Positions 9,323 to 18,160 of a stretch of DNA of 64,000 bases are shown in pieces. The stretch covers positions 1-64,000 of the forward strand of contig NZ_JBINJF010000018.1 of NCBI RefSeq assembly GCF_043951865.1, in the 5' to 3' direction. A model generated the notes under the pieces. The model was not told where the DNA came from. It was given only the letters and a program-made list of their open reading frames with translations, and did not search any database. The stretch is from JAMQKA01 sp043951865 (GTDB lineage: Bacteria; Bacteroidota; Rhodothermia; Balneolales; Balneolaceae). The number at the start of each line of letters is the position of its first letter. Position 1 is the stretch's first letter. The position numbers were made by a program, and so were the translations under genes.

Positions 9323-10384
9323 ATGAAAGAAGGAGCCAACATATCAGAATCAGCTGTTGTTACCTCTCCCCCCCGGTGCGGGAGACAGCGGAAAAGGGGT
9401 TTAATCAGTCCGGCAAAGATTCTGAGCATCTTTATTGTCATTTTGGTACTGGGAGCCTGCCGCGGGCAACGATTTGAGCAGGAACCTGTCCATCCGGTTA
9501 TGAATATGGATCAGCAGGAACGATTCGAAGCCCAGGAAGAGAATCCATTTTTTGCCGACAACCGTTCCATGCGGCAGCCCGTGGAAGGAACGGTATCCCG
9601 CGGAAACCTGCGCGAAGATGCCGTCTACTACCAGGGAATCAACGATGACAGCTCATTTGTAACCGATATACCGGTAGAGGTTGACAAATCGTTTTTGTAC
9701 CGGGGTAAAGACCAGTATGAAGTGTACTGCACGCCTTGTCATGGTACGCTGGGCGACGGGCAGGGAATCATTATGACCGGTCAATATGGATACGTTCCCG
9801 CTCCAACCTTTCACCAGGACCGACTTCGCGAGATCGAGAACGGGTATCTGTATTCTGTAATTGCCAACGGCATTCGCAATATGCCTGCTTATGCCCATCA
9901 AATAAAGGTGAAAGACCGGTGGGCTATCGTAGCATACATGCGCGCCCTGCAACGAAGCCAGTATGTGCCTGAAGATGAAGTGCAGGCGTATGATGTCGAT
10001 CTTGCCAGTCTTCAAGCAGAATTTACCGAGCAACAACAAAAAGAGCAGGCTATGCAGGAGGCCGAAGCCGCTGCAGGTGGAGGTGATGTGTCTGCAGCCC
10101 GGGGTGAAGAACTTTTCGTAGCCAACGGTTGTCAGGCGTGTCACTCCCGCGATGGATCTGATGGAATAGGACCTACCCTGCAAAATGTGATGGGCAAGTC
10201 TGAAACGCTGGCCGACGGCAGCACCATTACGGTCGACGAAGATTACCTTCGGGAATCGATCACCAACCCATCGGCCCAGATTGTCGAAGGCTATGACCCG
10301 GTAATGGCGCCTTATGGTCATTTAAGCGATTCCGACATTCAATCGCTCATCGAATACATCAAATCATTAAGTGATAACCAGTAA
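9323..10384 (+). CDS. actE: alternative complex III subunit ActE, diheme cytochrome c lipoprotein
   Basis: ActE is the electron-exit cytochrome of ACIII. A signal segment ends in the lipobox LGAC (C46 counted from the ATG at 9323; an in-frame TTG lies four codons earlier). The canonical ActE domain has CTPCH at 136-140 and the usual NGIRNMPAYAHQI segment. Unlike the usual monoheme subunit, there is a linker rich in Q/E/A (about 230-262) and then a second cytochrome c domain with CQACH at 270-274 and a methionine in PVMAPY. That second domain closely resembles the cytochrome domain fused to CoxB in this operon. The fusion suggests direct electron hand-over between complex III and the oxidase. 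Confidence 0.94.
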   Translation: MKEGANISESAVVTSPPRCGRQRKRGLISPAKILSIFIVILVLGACRGQRFEQEPVHPVMNMDQQERFEAQEENPFFADNRSMRQPVEGTVSRGNLREDAVYYQGINDDSSFVTDIPVEVDKSFLYRGKDQYEVYCTPCHGTLGDGQGIIMTGQYGYVPAPTFHQDRLREIENGYLYSVIANGIRNMPAYAHQIKVKDRWAIVAYMRALQRSQYVPEDEVQAYDVDLASLQAEFTEQQQKEQAMQEAEAAAGGGDVSAARGEELFVANGCQACHSRDGSDGIGPTLQNVMGKSETLADGSTITVDEDYLRESITNPSAQIVEGYDPVMAPYGHLSDSDIQSLIEYIKSLSDNQ

Positions 10385-10401
10385 GAACTTTTGATAACAA
10401 C

Positions 10402-11586
10402 ATGAGCAAGCCCAAAATAACTGACACACTGGAGTTTCCTTCCGATCAAAATTTGACCAAAGGTCTGTTTGGGGTCGGTATAGTAGGTCTTTTGGCCAGC
10501 GGCGTGGGATATTTTATAAACCACGACCAGTTTTTCTTCTCTTACCTGGTCAGCTTTACCTTTTTCTCCAGCATAGCGCTGGCAAGCCTCTTTTTTGTGA
10601 TGCTGCAGCATCTTACCCGCTCGGAATGGAGTGTTGTATTGCGCCGTATTCCAGAAGCGATCTCTTCCAACCTGTATATTTGGGCACTCTTTCTTATTCC
10701 TGTTTTCTTTGGGATGCACTCGCTGTTTCACTGGACCCACGAGGATGCTGTTGCTCACGATCCGGTACTCCAGGGCAAAGTGCCTTACCTTAACGTGCCG
10801 TTCTATATCGTCCGCCAGGTGATCTATTTCGGCATCTGGAGTTTCCTGGGATACCGGCTCTACAAAAATTCCGTTAAAATGGATGAAACCGGCGACTGGG
10901 GACTTCAAACCCTGCTGAGACGTACCAGTGGGCCAGGACTCTTCCTGTTTGTTATTACATTTGCATTTGCCTCGTTCGACTGGCTTATGGCTCTTGATCC
11001 GCACTGGTATTCCACCATTTTCGGTGTTTATTACTTCGCAATGAGTTTCCAGGGACTGTTTGCTTTCTTTATACTCCTTGTATTTTTCCTCTGGAACAGG
11101 GGCATATTGAAGAACACCATCCAGGAGAGTCATATTTATGACCTGGGGGTGCAGATGTTTGGTTTCACCGTATTCTATGCTTACATCGCATTCAGCCAGT
11201 ACCTGTTGATCTACTATGCGGCTATTCCGGAAGAAACCCTGTGGTATATGCACCGTTTTGATGGAGGATATGAATATATGGCCTGGATGCTGCTCTTCGG
11301 ACGATTTGTGATTCCATTCGTCCTCCTGCTTAATAAAAATATGAAAACGAATTACAAGGTCGTTTACGGCGTATCCATACTGATATTGGTTACACATTTC
11401 GTGGAACTGTACTGGATCGCCATGCCGGTGCTGCATGAACACGGTATCCACTTTAACTGGCTGGATGTAACAACTTTCCTTGGTCTGGGTGGCATCTTCT
11501 TTGGCCTGTTTTTCCGCCGGTTCAAGCAGCAAAAAATGATTCCGGTCAACGATCCAAAACTGGGAAAATCTCTACGCAAGCATTAA
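10402..11586 (+). CDS. actF: alternative complex III subunit ActF
   Basis: ActF is the second large integral membrane subunit of ACIII and is distantly related to ActC. The 394 residues contain about ten hydrophobic spans and many aromatic and histidine residues (for example HSLFHWTHEDA near 112-122 and AFASFDWLMALDPHWYSTIFG near 191-211). In known structures ActF packs against the oxidase in the supercomplex, and it has been proposed to take part in proton movement. It starts 18 bases after actE, and the next gene, encoding an HTH-membrane protein, begins 41 bases downstream. Confidence 0.93.
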   Translation: MSKPKITDTLEFPSDQNLTKGLFGVGIVGLLASGVGYFINHDQFFFSYLVSFTFFSSIALASLFFVMLQHLTRSEWSVVLRRIPEAISSNLYIWALFLIPVFFGMHSLFHWTHEDAVAHDPVLQGKVPYLNVPFYIVRQVIYFGIWSFLGYRLYKNSVKMDETGDWGLQTLLRRTSGPGLFLFVITFAFASFDWLMALDPHWYSTIFGVYYFAMSFQGLFAFFILLVFFLWNRGILKNTIQESHIYDLGVQMFGFTVFYAYIAFSQYLLIYYAAIPEETLWYMHRFDGGYEYMAWMLLFGRFVIPFVLLLNKNMKTNYKVVYGVSILILVTHFVELYWIAMPVLHEHGIHFNWLDVTTFLGLGGIFFGLFFRRFKQQKMIPVNDPKLGKSLRKH

Positions 11587-11626
11587 CTGGCAGAATCGTT
11601 TATAGTTAGTAAAACAACAGATCTTT

Positions 11627-12181
11627 ATGTCGAACGAAGACAGAACATACAGCTCCGAATTTAAAGCCAAGGTTGCACAAGCTGCAATCGACCAGGGAAA
11701 GCAAAACCTGGACCAGCTTTCTAAAAAATATGATGTGCCGGTGTCGACGATCCTGACGTGGGCCGTTCAGCTCGAAAAAGACGCAGAATCGTTTTATCAG
11801 GGCAGCGAAGAAACCGAAAAAGCGGAAGAACATATATCCGACCAGGAAGAGGTGGACGTGGAAGTCACCGACAAAGAGATTATGGACTCCATCGATTACG
11901 GGGTCATGTTCGACCGACTGAACATTCGCCGACTCGTCTTCTGGAGCGTGCTCGGAACCATCCTCGTGGTAATATTTGTTTTTGCGCTGCGTGAGATGTA
12001 CGAGTACAACCGGCTCCTTTCACAGGATGCGGCCTCCGGCAGTACGGAATTTTACCAGGTAAATCAACAAAAGCTGGAGGCCACTGAAACGTTGAACTCC
12101 TTTGGAGTTGTTGACTTGGAAAATGGCATATACAGAATTCCAATCGACAGTGCTATTAATGAGATGGCTGAACAGCAATAA
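11627..12181 (+). CDS. membrane-anchored protein with transposase-type HTH domain, in the ACIII/caa3 operon
   Basis: Residues 7-50 look like the helix-turn-helix of IS3-type transposase OrfA proteins (YSSEFKAKV..., then LSKKYDVPVSTILTW). An acidic linker (58-90) and one membrane span (about 102-121, preceded by RR) follow. The positive-inside rule puts the HTH in the cytoplasm and the last 60 residues in the periplasm. The tail holds a motif, SFGVVDLENGIYRIPIDSAI (158-177), that I recall from small proteins lying just before SCO genes in ACIII and cox operons of other phyla. No transposase catalytic domain is present. It may be a membrane-bound regulator, or an assembly factor that recruited an HTH fold. 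Function is unproven. Confidence 0.8.
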   Translation: MSNEDRTYSSEFKAKVAQAAIDQGKQNLDQLSKKYDVPVSTILTWAVQLEKDAESFYQGSEETEKAEEHISDQEEVDVEVTDKEIMDSIDYGVMFDRLNIRRLVFWSVLGTILVVIFVFALREMYEYNRLLSQDAASGSTEFYQVNQQKLEATETLNSFGVVDLENGIYRIPIDSAINEMAEQQ

Positions 12182-13028
12182 CAGCGAAACACGTTTTTTT
12201 TATTCATTTACCGGGTCGCTACTCCTTTTGGTGTATTTGTTCGCCCTTCCGGCAGCAGCGGAAGCGCAGTTAAATAACAAAAAGCCAGATGATGTGCAGA
12301 ACGTAGATGTTCAAGAGCATCTCGGGGAGAAGATCCCGCTTGATTTGACGTTCGCAACGTCAAAAGGTGATTCCGTCACAATCCGGGAGCTGATGGAAGG
12401 TGACAAACCGGTCATACTCAACCCGGTATACTATAACTGCCCCATGTTGTGCAGTATGGTTACCGATGCCATATACACCGGGATTAAAGATTTGAAATGG
12501 GATCCCGGCAACCAGTTTGAAATTATTACGTTCAGTTTTGATCCGGATGAAGACACGCCATTGGCTGACTCCACCAAACAGGTGTACAGCGAGAAGCTCG
12601 GAGAAGACAGGGTCAGCAGTGGCTGGCATTTTTTAACCGGCAGGCAGGACGTTATTAAAGAATTAACCCAAGCGGTCGGATTTAAATACGAAAAAGTTGA
12701 GCGTAATGGCGAATACGCGCACAGTGCCGCAATAATTTTTTTAAGCCCTGACGGAACCATTACGCGATATCTTTACGGTATCAAATTTGACGAGTTCCAG
12801 TTCAGGAATGCGCTTTACGATGCTGCAGACGGAGAGATCGGCAGTGCCGTTGACAAAGTTGTTATGTACTGTTACCAGTACGACCCGAGTTCCCAAAGCT
12901 ATGTTCCGGTTGCCTGGCGTATTATGCAGCTCGGTGGCTTGGCAACAGTTTTAATTCTGGGTATATTCCTCGGTTTATTATGGCTGAAAGAAAAAGGTTC
13001 TAAACACGACAGGAAGCTAAACAATTAG
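12159..13028 (+). CDS. sco: SCO1/SenC-type copper chaperone for cytochrome oxidase
   Basis: SCO proteins deliver copper to the CuA site of oxidase subunit II. The 289-residue protein has an N-terminal signal segment ending PAAAEAQ, a thioredoxin-like domain with the copper-binding pair in NCPMLC, and the conserved distal histidine in YAHSAAIIF. A C-terminal membrane helix (about residues 259-278) ends in basic residues. The ATG at 12159 is chosen because the signal peptide begins there. It overlaps the preceding gene by 23 bases, suggesting translational coupling, and coxB starts one base after its stop. Confidence 0.93.
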   Translation: MRWLNSNNSETRFFYSFTGSLLLLVYLFALPAAAEAQLNNKKPDDVQNVDVQEHLGEKIPLDLTFATSKGDSVTIRELMEGDKPVILNPVYYNCPMLCSMVTDAIYTGIKDLKWDPGNQFEIITFSFDPDEDTPLADSTKQVYSEKLGEDRVSSGWHFLTGRQDVIKELTQAVGFKYEKVERNGEYAHSAAIIFLSPDGTITRYLYGIKFDEFQFRNALYDAADGEIGSAVDKVVMYCYQYDPSSQSYVPVAWRIMQLGGLATVLILGIFLGLLWLKEKGSKHDRKLNN

Positions 13029-13029
13029 A

Positions 13030-13977
13030 ATGGACTTATTTAAAGACCTCTTATTACCTCCCGCTAAATCGACAATAGCGAATAGCCATGATCAGCTATT
13101 CGAATTTGTACACATGAGCAGCCTGATCCTCACCATCGGTATCCTGGTTGCCATCATCTATTTTATTATAAAATACCGGCGTAAATCTGAAAATGAGGTT
13201 ACCCCGGTTATTACCCACAACAACGCCCTTGAAATCACATGGTCCGTGATTCCACTGGTGTTGGTACTGTTCATATTCGGATGGGGCTTCCAGATATTCC
13301 TGAATATGACCTCCCCGCCCGACGATGCCTATGAAGTGCAGGTCACAGCACAAAAATGGCTCTGGAGATTTCAGTATGAAAACGGGGCGAGCTCCACGGG
13401 AGAGCTGCACGTTCCCGCCGACCGCCCGGTAAAACTGATCATGAGCTCGAATGACGTTATCCACTCCTTCTCGGTGCCCGACTTTCGAATCAAGCAAGAT
13501 GTAGTTCCGGGTCGATATACTTCGGTATGGTTTAACGCCCCGGAGACCGGAGAATCGATCATCTTTTGTACGGAATACTGCGGGACAGACCACTCAAATA
13601 TGACCGGCAGTGTGGTTGTTCAAAGTGAGGAAGATTTTGAAACCTGGTTGAGAGAAAACGCGGGGGGCGGCTCCCAGCCTGATGATATGACGCCCGCCGA
13701 ATGGGGCGAGCAGCTAGTACAGGAAAACGCCTGCACTACCTGTCACTCTGTGGACGGAACCGAAATGACGGGTCCTTCATGGCAAAATAAATTTGGTTCT
13801 GAAGAACCGCTTGCAGATGGAACGACTGTAACTGTTGATGAAAATTATCTCAGAGAGTCAATTTTGGACCCGGGTGCTCATATCGTGGAGGGCTACAGCA
13901 ACGTAATGCCCCCATACCAGGGTGTTCTCTCGGATGAACAGATTAATGCAATTATCGAATACATAAAAACACTGTAG
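13030..13977 (+). CDS. coxB: cytochrome c oxidase subunit II with fused cytochrome c (caa3 type)
   Basis: Subunit II accepts electrons and passes them through the binuclear CuA centre to subunit I. Two membrane helices (about 30-48 and 71-92) precede the cupredoxin domain. The CuA ligands are all visible: H145, C180, E182, C184, H188 and M191. A fused class I cytochrome c domain follows with CTTCH at 235-239 and a methionine in NVMPPY. It is closely similar to the last domain of ActE. The fusion marks a caa3-type enzyme that needs no soluble cytochrome c. No lipobox is seen. coxA follows by 4 bases. Confidence 0.96.
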   Translation: MDLFKDLLLPPAKSTIANSHDQLFEFVHMSSLILTIGILVAIIYFIIKYRRKSENEVTPVITHNNALEITWSVIPLVLVLFIFGWGFQIFLNMTSPPDDAYEVQVTAQKWLWRFQYENGASSTGELHVPADRPVKLIMSSNDVIHSFSVPDFRIKQDVVPGRYTSVWFNAPETGESIIFCTEYCGTDHSNMTGSVVVQSEEDFETWLRENAGGGSQPDDMTPAEWGEQLVQENACTTCHSVDGTEMTGPSWQNKFGSEEPLADGTTVTVDENYLRESILDPGAHIVEGYSNVMPPYQGVLSDEQINAIIEYIKTL

Positions 13978-13981
13978 TAAC

Positions 13982-15748
13982 ATGGCAACGGCAGAATCTA
14001 ATTCCGGTTCTTTAACAAAAAAAATGAAAGTTCGCCGGTATAAACCGGATGAACGGGCTGAAAAAAATTATCTTAATGTTGAATCTGGCCTGTGGTCGTG
14101 GTTGACAACATTAGATCACAAACGCATCGGGGTACTGTATCTCATCGGTATATCTGTATTTTTTGCTGCGGGTGGAATCCTGGCCCTGCTGATCCGGATG
14201 GAACTCTGGACGCCCGGCCCCACACTGGGCTTCCTCACCGCCGACGGGTATAACCAATTGTTTACGCTCCACGGCGTAATCATGATCTTCCTGTTCCTGG
14301 TCCCCTCGGTGCCGGCCGTACTGGGCAACTTTATCATGCCGATCCAGCTTGGGGCCAAAGATGTGGCGTTTCCAAGGCTAAACCTGATGAGCTGGTACCT
14401 CTACATGGCCGGTGCAATCGGAACGCTATATGTCATTGTCTCCGGCGGGCTCGATACGGGCTGGACCTTTTACACCCCCTACTCTGCAACGACTGGAGGT
14501 GCGGTTACTGCCATGACGTTTGGCGTGTTTATTATCGGCTTTTCCTCTATTTTAACGGGAGTTAACTTTATTACCACCATCCATAAAATGCGGGCGCCCG
14601 GCATGACCTGGGGCAAGCTGCCGCTGTTCTGCTGGGGATTATATGCCACCAGCATCATTCAGATTCTGGCCACCCCCGTGCTGGCCATTACGCTGCTGCT
14701 GGTTGGCATGGAGCGGCTCCTGGGTGTTGGAATTTTTGATCCCGCACTTGGCGGAGATCCCGTGCTCTACCAGCACATGTTCTGGTTTTATTCGCACCCT
14801 GCTGTTTACATCATGATTGTACCCGGCTTTGGCATCGTTTCCGAGGTTGTCTCCACCTTTTCCAAGAAAACGGTTTTTGGTTACTGGGCTATCGCCCTCT
14901 CTTCGCTTGCGATCGCCTTTATCGGCTTCCTGGTTTGGGGACACCACATGTTTACTTCCGGTCAGGCTTCGCTGGCCTCAACGATTTTTTCATTCCTGAC
15001 TTTCCTCGTCGGTATTCCCACCGGTATTAAGATGTTCAACTGGCTGGCTACCATGCACAAGGGTTCGATCTCACTCCAAACGCCGCTCCTGTATATTTTG
15101 GGATTCTTCTTCCTGTTTCTCATCGGTGGCTTAACCGGAATTGTACTGGCTACAATTGCCCTTGACATCCACCTGCATGATACATATTACGTGGTCGCCC
15201 ACTTCCACTTTGTCATGGTGGGAGGTATGGTGATGGCGTTCCTAGCCGGGCTCCACTACTGGTGGCCCAAAATATTTGGAGTCATGTATAACGAAACGCT
15301 TGCCAAAATTGCAGGTGGTCTTATCACACTCGGCTTTAGTGTTACGTTCCTCCCGCAATTCATTATGGGAGCACAGGGGATGCCGCGCCGCTACTACAAC
15401 TACGTTGAACAGTTTACCGTCTACCACCAGGTTTCAACGGTAGGAGCATTTATCCTGGGTGGAGGCTTCATGCTGGTCCTCGTCTATCTTTTATACTCCC
15501 TGTTCAAAGGCAAGAAAGCGGGAGCAAATCCGTGGGGAAGCCGTGCTATGGAATGGCAGATAGCCTCTCCGGCCCCGCCCCACAACTTCGAGCACACTCC
15601 AGTGGTTATTCACGGTCCGTACGACTATCACCAGCCGATGGAGGATTTCCAGCTGGGTCTCATTCAGAGTGAAAATGGCCATGCGGCCGAACATGAGGCG
15701 GGCGTTCCCTCAGGCACCGACCCCGATCAAGTGGAAGCCGAGGAATAA
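13982..15748 (+). CDS. coxA: cytochrome c oxidase subunit I, A2 subtype
   Basis: This is the catalytic heme-copper subunit that reduces oxygen and pumps protons. Twelve hydrophobic segments and the standard histidine motifs are present, including HDTYYVVAHFHFVM for heme a and a3. In helix VI the sequence is YSHPAVY (Y270-Y276). H272 and Y276 form the usual cross-linked pair, while the glutamate of A1 enzymes is absent and replaced by the YS motif. This defines the A2 subtype known from Rhodothermus. Length of 588 residues is normal. The C-terminal tail is acidic and hydrophilic. Confidence 0.97.
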   Translation: MATAESNSGSLTKKMKVRRYKPDERAEKNYLNVESGLWSWLTTLDHKRIGVLYLIGISVFFAAGGILALLIRMELWTPGPTLGFLTADGYNQLFTLHGVIMIFLFLVPSVPAVLGNFIMPIQLGAKDVAFPRLNLMSWYLYMAGAIGTLYVIVSGGLDTGWTFYTPYSATTGGAVTAMTFGVFIIGFSSILTGVNFITTIHKMRAPGMTWGKLPLFCWGLYATSIIQILATPVLAITLLLVGMERLLGVGIFDPALGGDPVLYQHMFWFYSHPAVYIMIVPGFGIVSEVVSTFSKKTVFGYWAIALSSLAIAFIGFLVWGHHMFTSGQASLASTIFSFLTFLVGIPTGIKMFNWLATMHKGSISLQTPLLYILGFFFLFLIGGLTGIVLATIALDIHLHDTYYVVAHFHFVMVGGMVMAFLAGLHYWWPKIFGVMYNETLAKIAGGLITLGFSVTFLPQFIMGAQGMPRRYYNYVEQFTVYHQVSTVGAFILGGGFMLVLVYLLYSLFKGKKAGANPWGSRAMEWQIASPAPPHNFEHTPVVIHGPYDYHQPMEDFQLGLIQSENGHAAEHEAGVPSGTDPDQVEAEE

Positions 15749-15812
15749 CGACTCCGACACCCGAAAATCACCAGACAACAAGCGAATTTAACACAGAAAA
15801 TAAACAGTAATC

Positions 15813-16457
15813 ATGGCGAATCATTCAACAGCAACCCACGTTCAACATCACTTTGTTGACAGTGAGCAACAATTTGATTCAGCAAAGATGGGAATGTGGA
15901 TCTTCCTGGTAACCGAGATCCTCTTTTTTGGCGGACTGTTTGCTGCCTATATCATCTACCGGGCATGGTATCCTGAACTGTTCACCCTGGCATCGGAGGA
16001 ACTTGATACCCTGTGGGGCGGCGTTAACACCATCGTGCTGATCGGCAGTAGCCTGACGGTGGCTATGGCAATTAAATCGGCCCAGCTCAACCAGAAAAAA
16101 GGGATTATCATCAATCTCGGCATCACCATTGCGCTTGCTTTTGTTTTTATGGTGATTAAATATTTTGAATACACCCATAAATTCCATATTGGTATTTTTC
16201 CAGGTGAATTTTATGCCTATGAGGCTATCGACCACCCGAAAGCCCACATCTTTTTCAGCCTCTACTACATGATGACCGGCCTGCATGGTATCCACGTAGT
16301 AATAGGAATTGGTTTAATGGTTTGGCTGCTGGTCAAGGCCTCAAAAGGAGCTTTCCACAGCGAATATTACACACCGGTGGAGATTACCGGGCTTTACTGG
16401 CACCTGGTCGATATCATCTGGATTTTCCTGTTCCCACTTTTCTACTTAATTGACTGA
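15813..16457 (+). CDS. coxC: cytochrome c oxidase subunit III
   Basis: Subunit III stabilises the oxidase and helps keep proton uptake efficient. The protein has 214 residues with five predicted helices and the family signatures KMGMWIFLVTEILFFGG, FFSLYYMMTGLHGIHVVIG and the end segment GLYWHLVDIIWIFLFPLFYL. It lacks the first two helices of long forms, as is common for caa3 enzymes of this group. It lies 64 bases after coxA and 30 bases before coxD. Confidence 0.96.
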   Translation: MANHSTATHVQHHFVDSEQQFDSAKMGMWIFLVTEILFFGGLFAAYIIYRAWYPELFTLASEELDTLWGGVNTIVLIGSSLTVAMAIKSAQLNQKKGIIINLGITIALAFVFMVIKYFEYTHKFHIGIFPGEFYAYEAIDHPKAHIFFSLYYMMTGLHGIHVVIGIGLMVWLLVKASKGAFHSEYYTPVEITGLYWHLVDIIWIFLFPLFYLID

Positions 16458-16487
16458 TACTGATAACTCAAAACGTTTCTTTGATCC

Positions 16488-16790
16488 ATGAGTGGACATC
16501 ATATTTCATCCGACAAAATACTTCTTTCTGTAGCGGGCGCCCTGTTCATTTTAACAATCGTTACGGTGGGAGTTCACTACCTGGCACTTCCTCATCCCTG
16601 GTCTATCATCGTGGCCATGATTGTAGCCGTAATGAAAGCGAGCCTGGTCGCCCTCTTTTTCATGAACCTTTACTGGGATGCAAAATTTAATTCCATGCTC
16701 TTTATCGCTTCCATCCTGTTTTTGGGATTATTGGTGGGGCTCTCCATGCTGGATACGCTCTTCCGGACAAATCCGATCCCGGGCTTTTAG
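16488..16790 (+). CDS. coxD: cytochrome c oxidase subunit IV
   Basis: This 100-residue protein with three predicted helices matches the small bacterial subunit IV family. The segment AVMKASLVALFFMNLYWDAKFNSMLF is typical. The N-terminus is histidine-rich (SGHHISS). It is the last gene of the respiratory operon; a strong terminator starts 27 bases after the stop. Confidence 0.93.
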   Translation: MSGHHISSDKILLSVAGALFILTIVTVGVHYLALPHPWSIIVAMIVAVMKASLVALFFMNLYWDAKFNSMLFIASILFLGLLVGLSMLDTLFRTNPIPGF

Positions 16791-16817
16791 ATTCCCGTTC
16801 CGTAATCTATATCTCTT

Positions 16818-16852
16818 AAGCCGGTTTGAATTTAAAAAAACCGGCTTTTATT
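16818..16852 (+). terminator. intrinsic terminator of the ACIII/caa3 operon
   Basis: A perfect 10-bp stem, AAGCCGGTTT and AAACCGGCTT, with a 10-base A/T-rich loop is followed by TTATTATTTT. It sits 27 bases past coxD and closes the respiratory operon. Confidence 0.85.
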
Positions 16853-16860
16853 ATTTTGGA

Positions 16861-16975
16861 AGGGTTTAGCAGAACCTACAATGTTGTTGGAGGTGGTTGT
16901 TCCACCGACATTGGTGACTTTAAAACGGGAGTAGAACTCTCAAAACGAGAGGATATCAGGCTATTGTAAAGCCTC
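16861..16975. repeat. MITE-like element, subfamily 1, copy 1
   Basis: This 115-bp copy is the most diverged of four related elements (others at 19272, 33958, 36364). It keeps the pattern AGGG...GCAGAACCT at the left and TAAAGCCTC at the right as imperfect inverted ends. Two inner hairpins are present: GGTGG-TTGTT-CCACC and GGGAGT-AGA-ACTCTC. No clear target-site duplication is visible here. It lies between the convergent ends of coxD and ctaA, just after the coxD terminator. Confidence 0.75.
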
Positions 16976-17008
16976 TTTGAAAAATTTTTCAAATGGAACA
17001 GGCAGTTC

Positions 17009-17938
17009 CTATGCCGCGCTGACATCATTTTTTAATATCAGCAGCAGTAAAAACTCCGCGCATATTAAAATGGCTACTCCCACCAAATGCATGACCTGGT
17101 AAACAGGAGGCATGCCCAGGTAATACAGGCCCACACCAATTAATATCTGGAAGAGAATAAGGCCAAATATCACCGATGCCAACCGACCAAGCAGTATTGA
17201 ATCGCTCTTCCACTTTGCAAAATAAAAGATTCCTCCCCCCAAGAGGAAAAGTGTCCATGAAAAACTTCGGTGTATTTCGTCCCAAAATCCCACTTCCTGC
17301 AACCAAAGTTGCCGGGGCGGGGGAGCTGCACTGTTTTTAACGACATCAATCGCCTCTCGTACCTGGGTTCCCATCACCAGCTGTACCATCGTAAAGGCAA
17401 GCAATGCTACGCCGGACCAAAACAGCCACCTCCTGTGTTTGGGTTGAATTTCAACACTCCACTCCTTCCTGGTTGCGCGGAACGCGGCAAACAGCAGTAT
17501 CGTCATAATAACCATTGCCAGTACCATGTGGAGCGTAATCAGCCACTCACTGAGTCCCGTAATTACAACCTGTCCTCCCAGCCACCCCTGTACGAGCACC
17601 AGCACGAAAGCGGCACCCGAACTGTAGAAAACTTCAGGCTGGCTTTTCCTGTACCGAAACGAAAGAAGGAACGTTGCCGTGATCAGCAACCCGATGATCA
17701 CGCCCACCAGCCGATTCAGGTATTCTGTCCATGTTTTAAGCACATTAAACTGGGAGGCATTGAACTCGGGGGGCAGCTCGGCGAGACTGGTAGGCGGAAT
17801 CCACATGCCGAAACATTTTGGCCAATCGGGGCAGCCGAGTCCGGCTCCCGAGGCACGAACAAGTCCACCCACGAAAATAAGAAAAATAGTAGCTCCAACC
17901 GTTGTTATAGCCGTCTTTTGGTAGGTATTCAGCGTCAT
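17009..17938 (-). CDS. ctaA: heme A synthase (COX15/CtaA)
   Basis: CtaA oxidises the C8 methyl group of heme O to give heme A for the caa3 oxidase. The 309-residue protein has eight predicted helices and conserved histidine-containing segments: WTEYLNRLVGV, TLHMVLAMVI, DEIHRSFSW and QVMHLVGVAI. The loop GCPDWPKCFG carries the conserved cysteine pair. I use the ATG at 17938, where the family sequence starts; an in-frame leader of 20 residues upstream is not conserved-looking. It is convergent with the oxidase operon and divergent from ctaB. Confidence 0.95.
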   Translation of the reverse strand: MTLNTYQKTAITTVGATIFLIFVGGLVRASGAGLGCPDWPKCFGMWIPPTSLAELPPEFNASQFNVLKTWTEYLNRLVGVIIGLLITATFLLSFRYRKSQPEVFYSSGAAFVLVLVQGWLGGQVVITGLSEWLITLHMVLAMVIMTILLFAAFRATRKEWSVEIQPKHRRWLFWSGVALLAFTMVQLVMGTQVREAIDVVKNSAAPPPRQLWLQEVGFWDEIHRSFSWTLFLLGGGIFYFAKWKSDSILLGRLASVIFGLILFQILIGVGLYYLGMPPVYQVMHLVGVAILICAEFLLLLILKNDVSAA

Positions 17939-18160
17939 ATTTATATAGAATTTCAGATACTTAAATAAACGTGGCCTCCACGTCTCTAAAGATAACAATT
18001 ATCCTCTTTCCCAGTTCCCTTAAAGTGTAAATCAATTTTAAACGGCAGATAATTTTGAAACAAATAACCGGGTTTGACCAGTCTCCTGCAGTCCCAATTC
18101 AGGTAACAATTCTACAAATTATTCCCTAAATTTAGCCTGTTACAAAATCAGAAAATCCGC

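Noticed and set aside
11627..12181. Annotation as an insertion-sequence transposase
   Set aside because: Only the HTH is transposase-like. There is no DDE domain, no inverted ends around the gene, and it is embedded in the respiratory operon.
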